From: PVC group bacterium
Lineage (GTDB): Bacteria; Verrucomicrobiota; Kiritimatiellia; SS1-B-03-39; PXDE01
Length of the DNA: 7,222 nt
Direction of reading: 5' to 3'
Assembly (NCBI GenBank): GCA_003566475.1
Contig: PXDE01000163.1
Location: 1-7,222 of the forward strand
Made by a program: the position numbers and the translations under genes. Positions 6,942-7,222 of the stretch are shown piece after piece. The notes below the pieces were generated by a model, which saw only the letters and a list, made by a program, of their open reading frames with translations, did no database searches and was not told the DNA's origin. How positions within the stretch are numbered: position 1 is the stretch's first letter; each line of letters begins with the position of its first letter.

Positions 6942-6981
6942 CCGTGAGGCTGCCTGGGCTCGGCCTCGCGCCAGCCTGGCC

Positions 6982-7222
6982 ATGGGCGCCGCGCTGCTCC
7001 TCGCCTCCCTGCTGGTGGCCGGCTGCGGCGGGGCGGACGTCCCTCCCCGCGAGGCCCTGGCCCGGAACGTGGCCCGGGCGCTTCCGCCCGGCTGGCGGAT
7101 CGCCCCCGCCGACGAGGCGCCCGACGGGCTGACGGTTCCGCCCGGGCCCGAGGATCTGGTGGTGTGGCGCATCCAGCCGGTGGACCTGCAGCCGCGGCGG
7201 GAAGAGCCCGACGGTCCCGCCG
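6982..7222 (+). CDS. Putative lipoprotein, N-terminal part only (runs off the right edge)
   Basis: From ATG 6982 the frame reads MGAALLLASLLVAGCGGADV and stays open to the end (80 codons visible). LLVAGC is a strong lipobox, with Cys15 as the lipidated residue. The mature start (PPREALARNVARALPPGWRI, later EDLVVWRIQPVDLQPR) matches no family I know. The start is uncertain: ATG 6982 gives a signal sequence with no positive residues and has no Shine-Dalgarno. The well-placed GTG 6944 (GGAGGG at 6931-6936) is in another frame, where it begins VRLPGLGLAPA, which would make a normal n-region if an indel lay between 6944 and 6982. The frame is also open upstream to ATG 6742, but that extension looks non-coding. 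It probably continues the operon's set of envelope lipoproteins. Confidence 0.6.
   Translation, partial: MGAALLLASLLVAGCGGADVPPREALARNVARALPPGWRIAPADEAPDGLTVPPGPEDLVVWRIQPVDLQPRREEPDGPA

Larger units (their letters stand above)
6746..6981. other. Spacer with inverted and tandem repeats, probably non-coding
   Basis: About 236 bases separate the HEAT gene from the next lipoprotein. An ATG at 6742-6744 overlaps the HEAT stop (ATGA) and its frame stays open to the right edge, but the first 80 codons give an Arg/Gly/Pro-rich, domain-less peptide (e.g. GSQRSRRFPGFAEKG, EGGGGRRREAAWARPR), so I do not call a gene there. The stretch has purine-rich CGGAG/GCAGAG-like words repeated loosely, including GATTCGCGG at 6839-6847 and again at 6911-6919. 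It resembles the degenerate dispersed intergenic repeats seen in many genomes; copies elsewhere cannot be checked here. Confidence 0.5.

Noticed and set aside
6742..6981. A translated gene start at the ATGA overlap with the HEAT stop codon
   Set aside because: The first 80 codons lack any signal peptide, domain or normal composition and cross the hairpin and tandem repeats.
6944..7132. 62-residue ORF from GTG 6944
   Set aside because: It is Pro/Trp/Arg-rich and overlaps the lipobox frame; only its Shine-Dalgarno is of interest.
1..7222. CRISPR array, tRNA, rRNA, insertion sequence or phage genes
   Set aside because: No regular spacer repeats, no cloverleaf-like segment, no transposase or phage protein was seen on either strand.

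Overview
The window is high-GC DNA (counted lines range from 50% in the one promoter-like gap to about 85% inside genes). All supported genes are on the + strand. ExbB/ExbD-type proteins, lipoprotein signal sequences and an MscS-like channel point to a Gram-negative (diderm) bacterium. The phylum cannot be fixed from sequence alone; a high-GC gammaproteobacterium or a member of the PVC group would both fit.

Layout: (1) 9-1233, an MscS-family mechanosensitive channel whose signal peptide and membrane/C-terminal part lie in two different frames, joined near 186-201. (2) 1234-1393, an AT-richer gap with a TTGACA-type promoter candidate and a bulged inverted repeat. (3) 1394-2134, an ExbB/TolQ-like proton-channel subunit with an N-terminal signal peptide. 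(4) 2154-3680, a 508-residue single-span protein with a TonB/TolA-like S-x-x-x-H membrane helix, helical periplasmic segments and a C-terminal jelly-roll-like domain. (5) 3697-4164, an ExbD/TolR-like subunit with its proton-carrying Asp. (6) 4172-6745, an 857-residue lipoprotein built almost wholly of HEAT/PBS-type repeats. (7) 6746-6981, a spacer with a perfect 10-bp-stem hairpin, a short palindrome and a 10-bp tandem repeat. (8) 6982 to the right edge, the start of a second lipoprotein.

Genes 3-6 are packed with gaps of 19, 16 and 7 bases and look like one operon. The main interest is the protein between ExbB and ExbD. By position and by its S-x-x-x-H helix it looks like the energy transducer (the TonB or TolA role) of this proton-motive-force motor. 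It lacks a visible TonB C-terminal domain and instead ends in a W-x-x-GPF...SDDFGVAWVNG jelly-roll, a fold type usually linked to carbohydrate binding. With the HEAT lipoprotein next door, this suggests a Tol/TonB-like envelope machine whose transducer reaches toward a glycan or a lipoprotein scaffold rather than a TonB-dependent receptor. The substrate and function are not known from the sequence; that part is inference.
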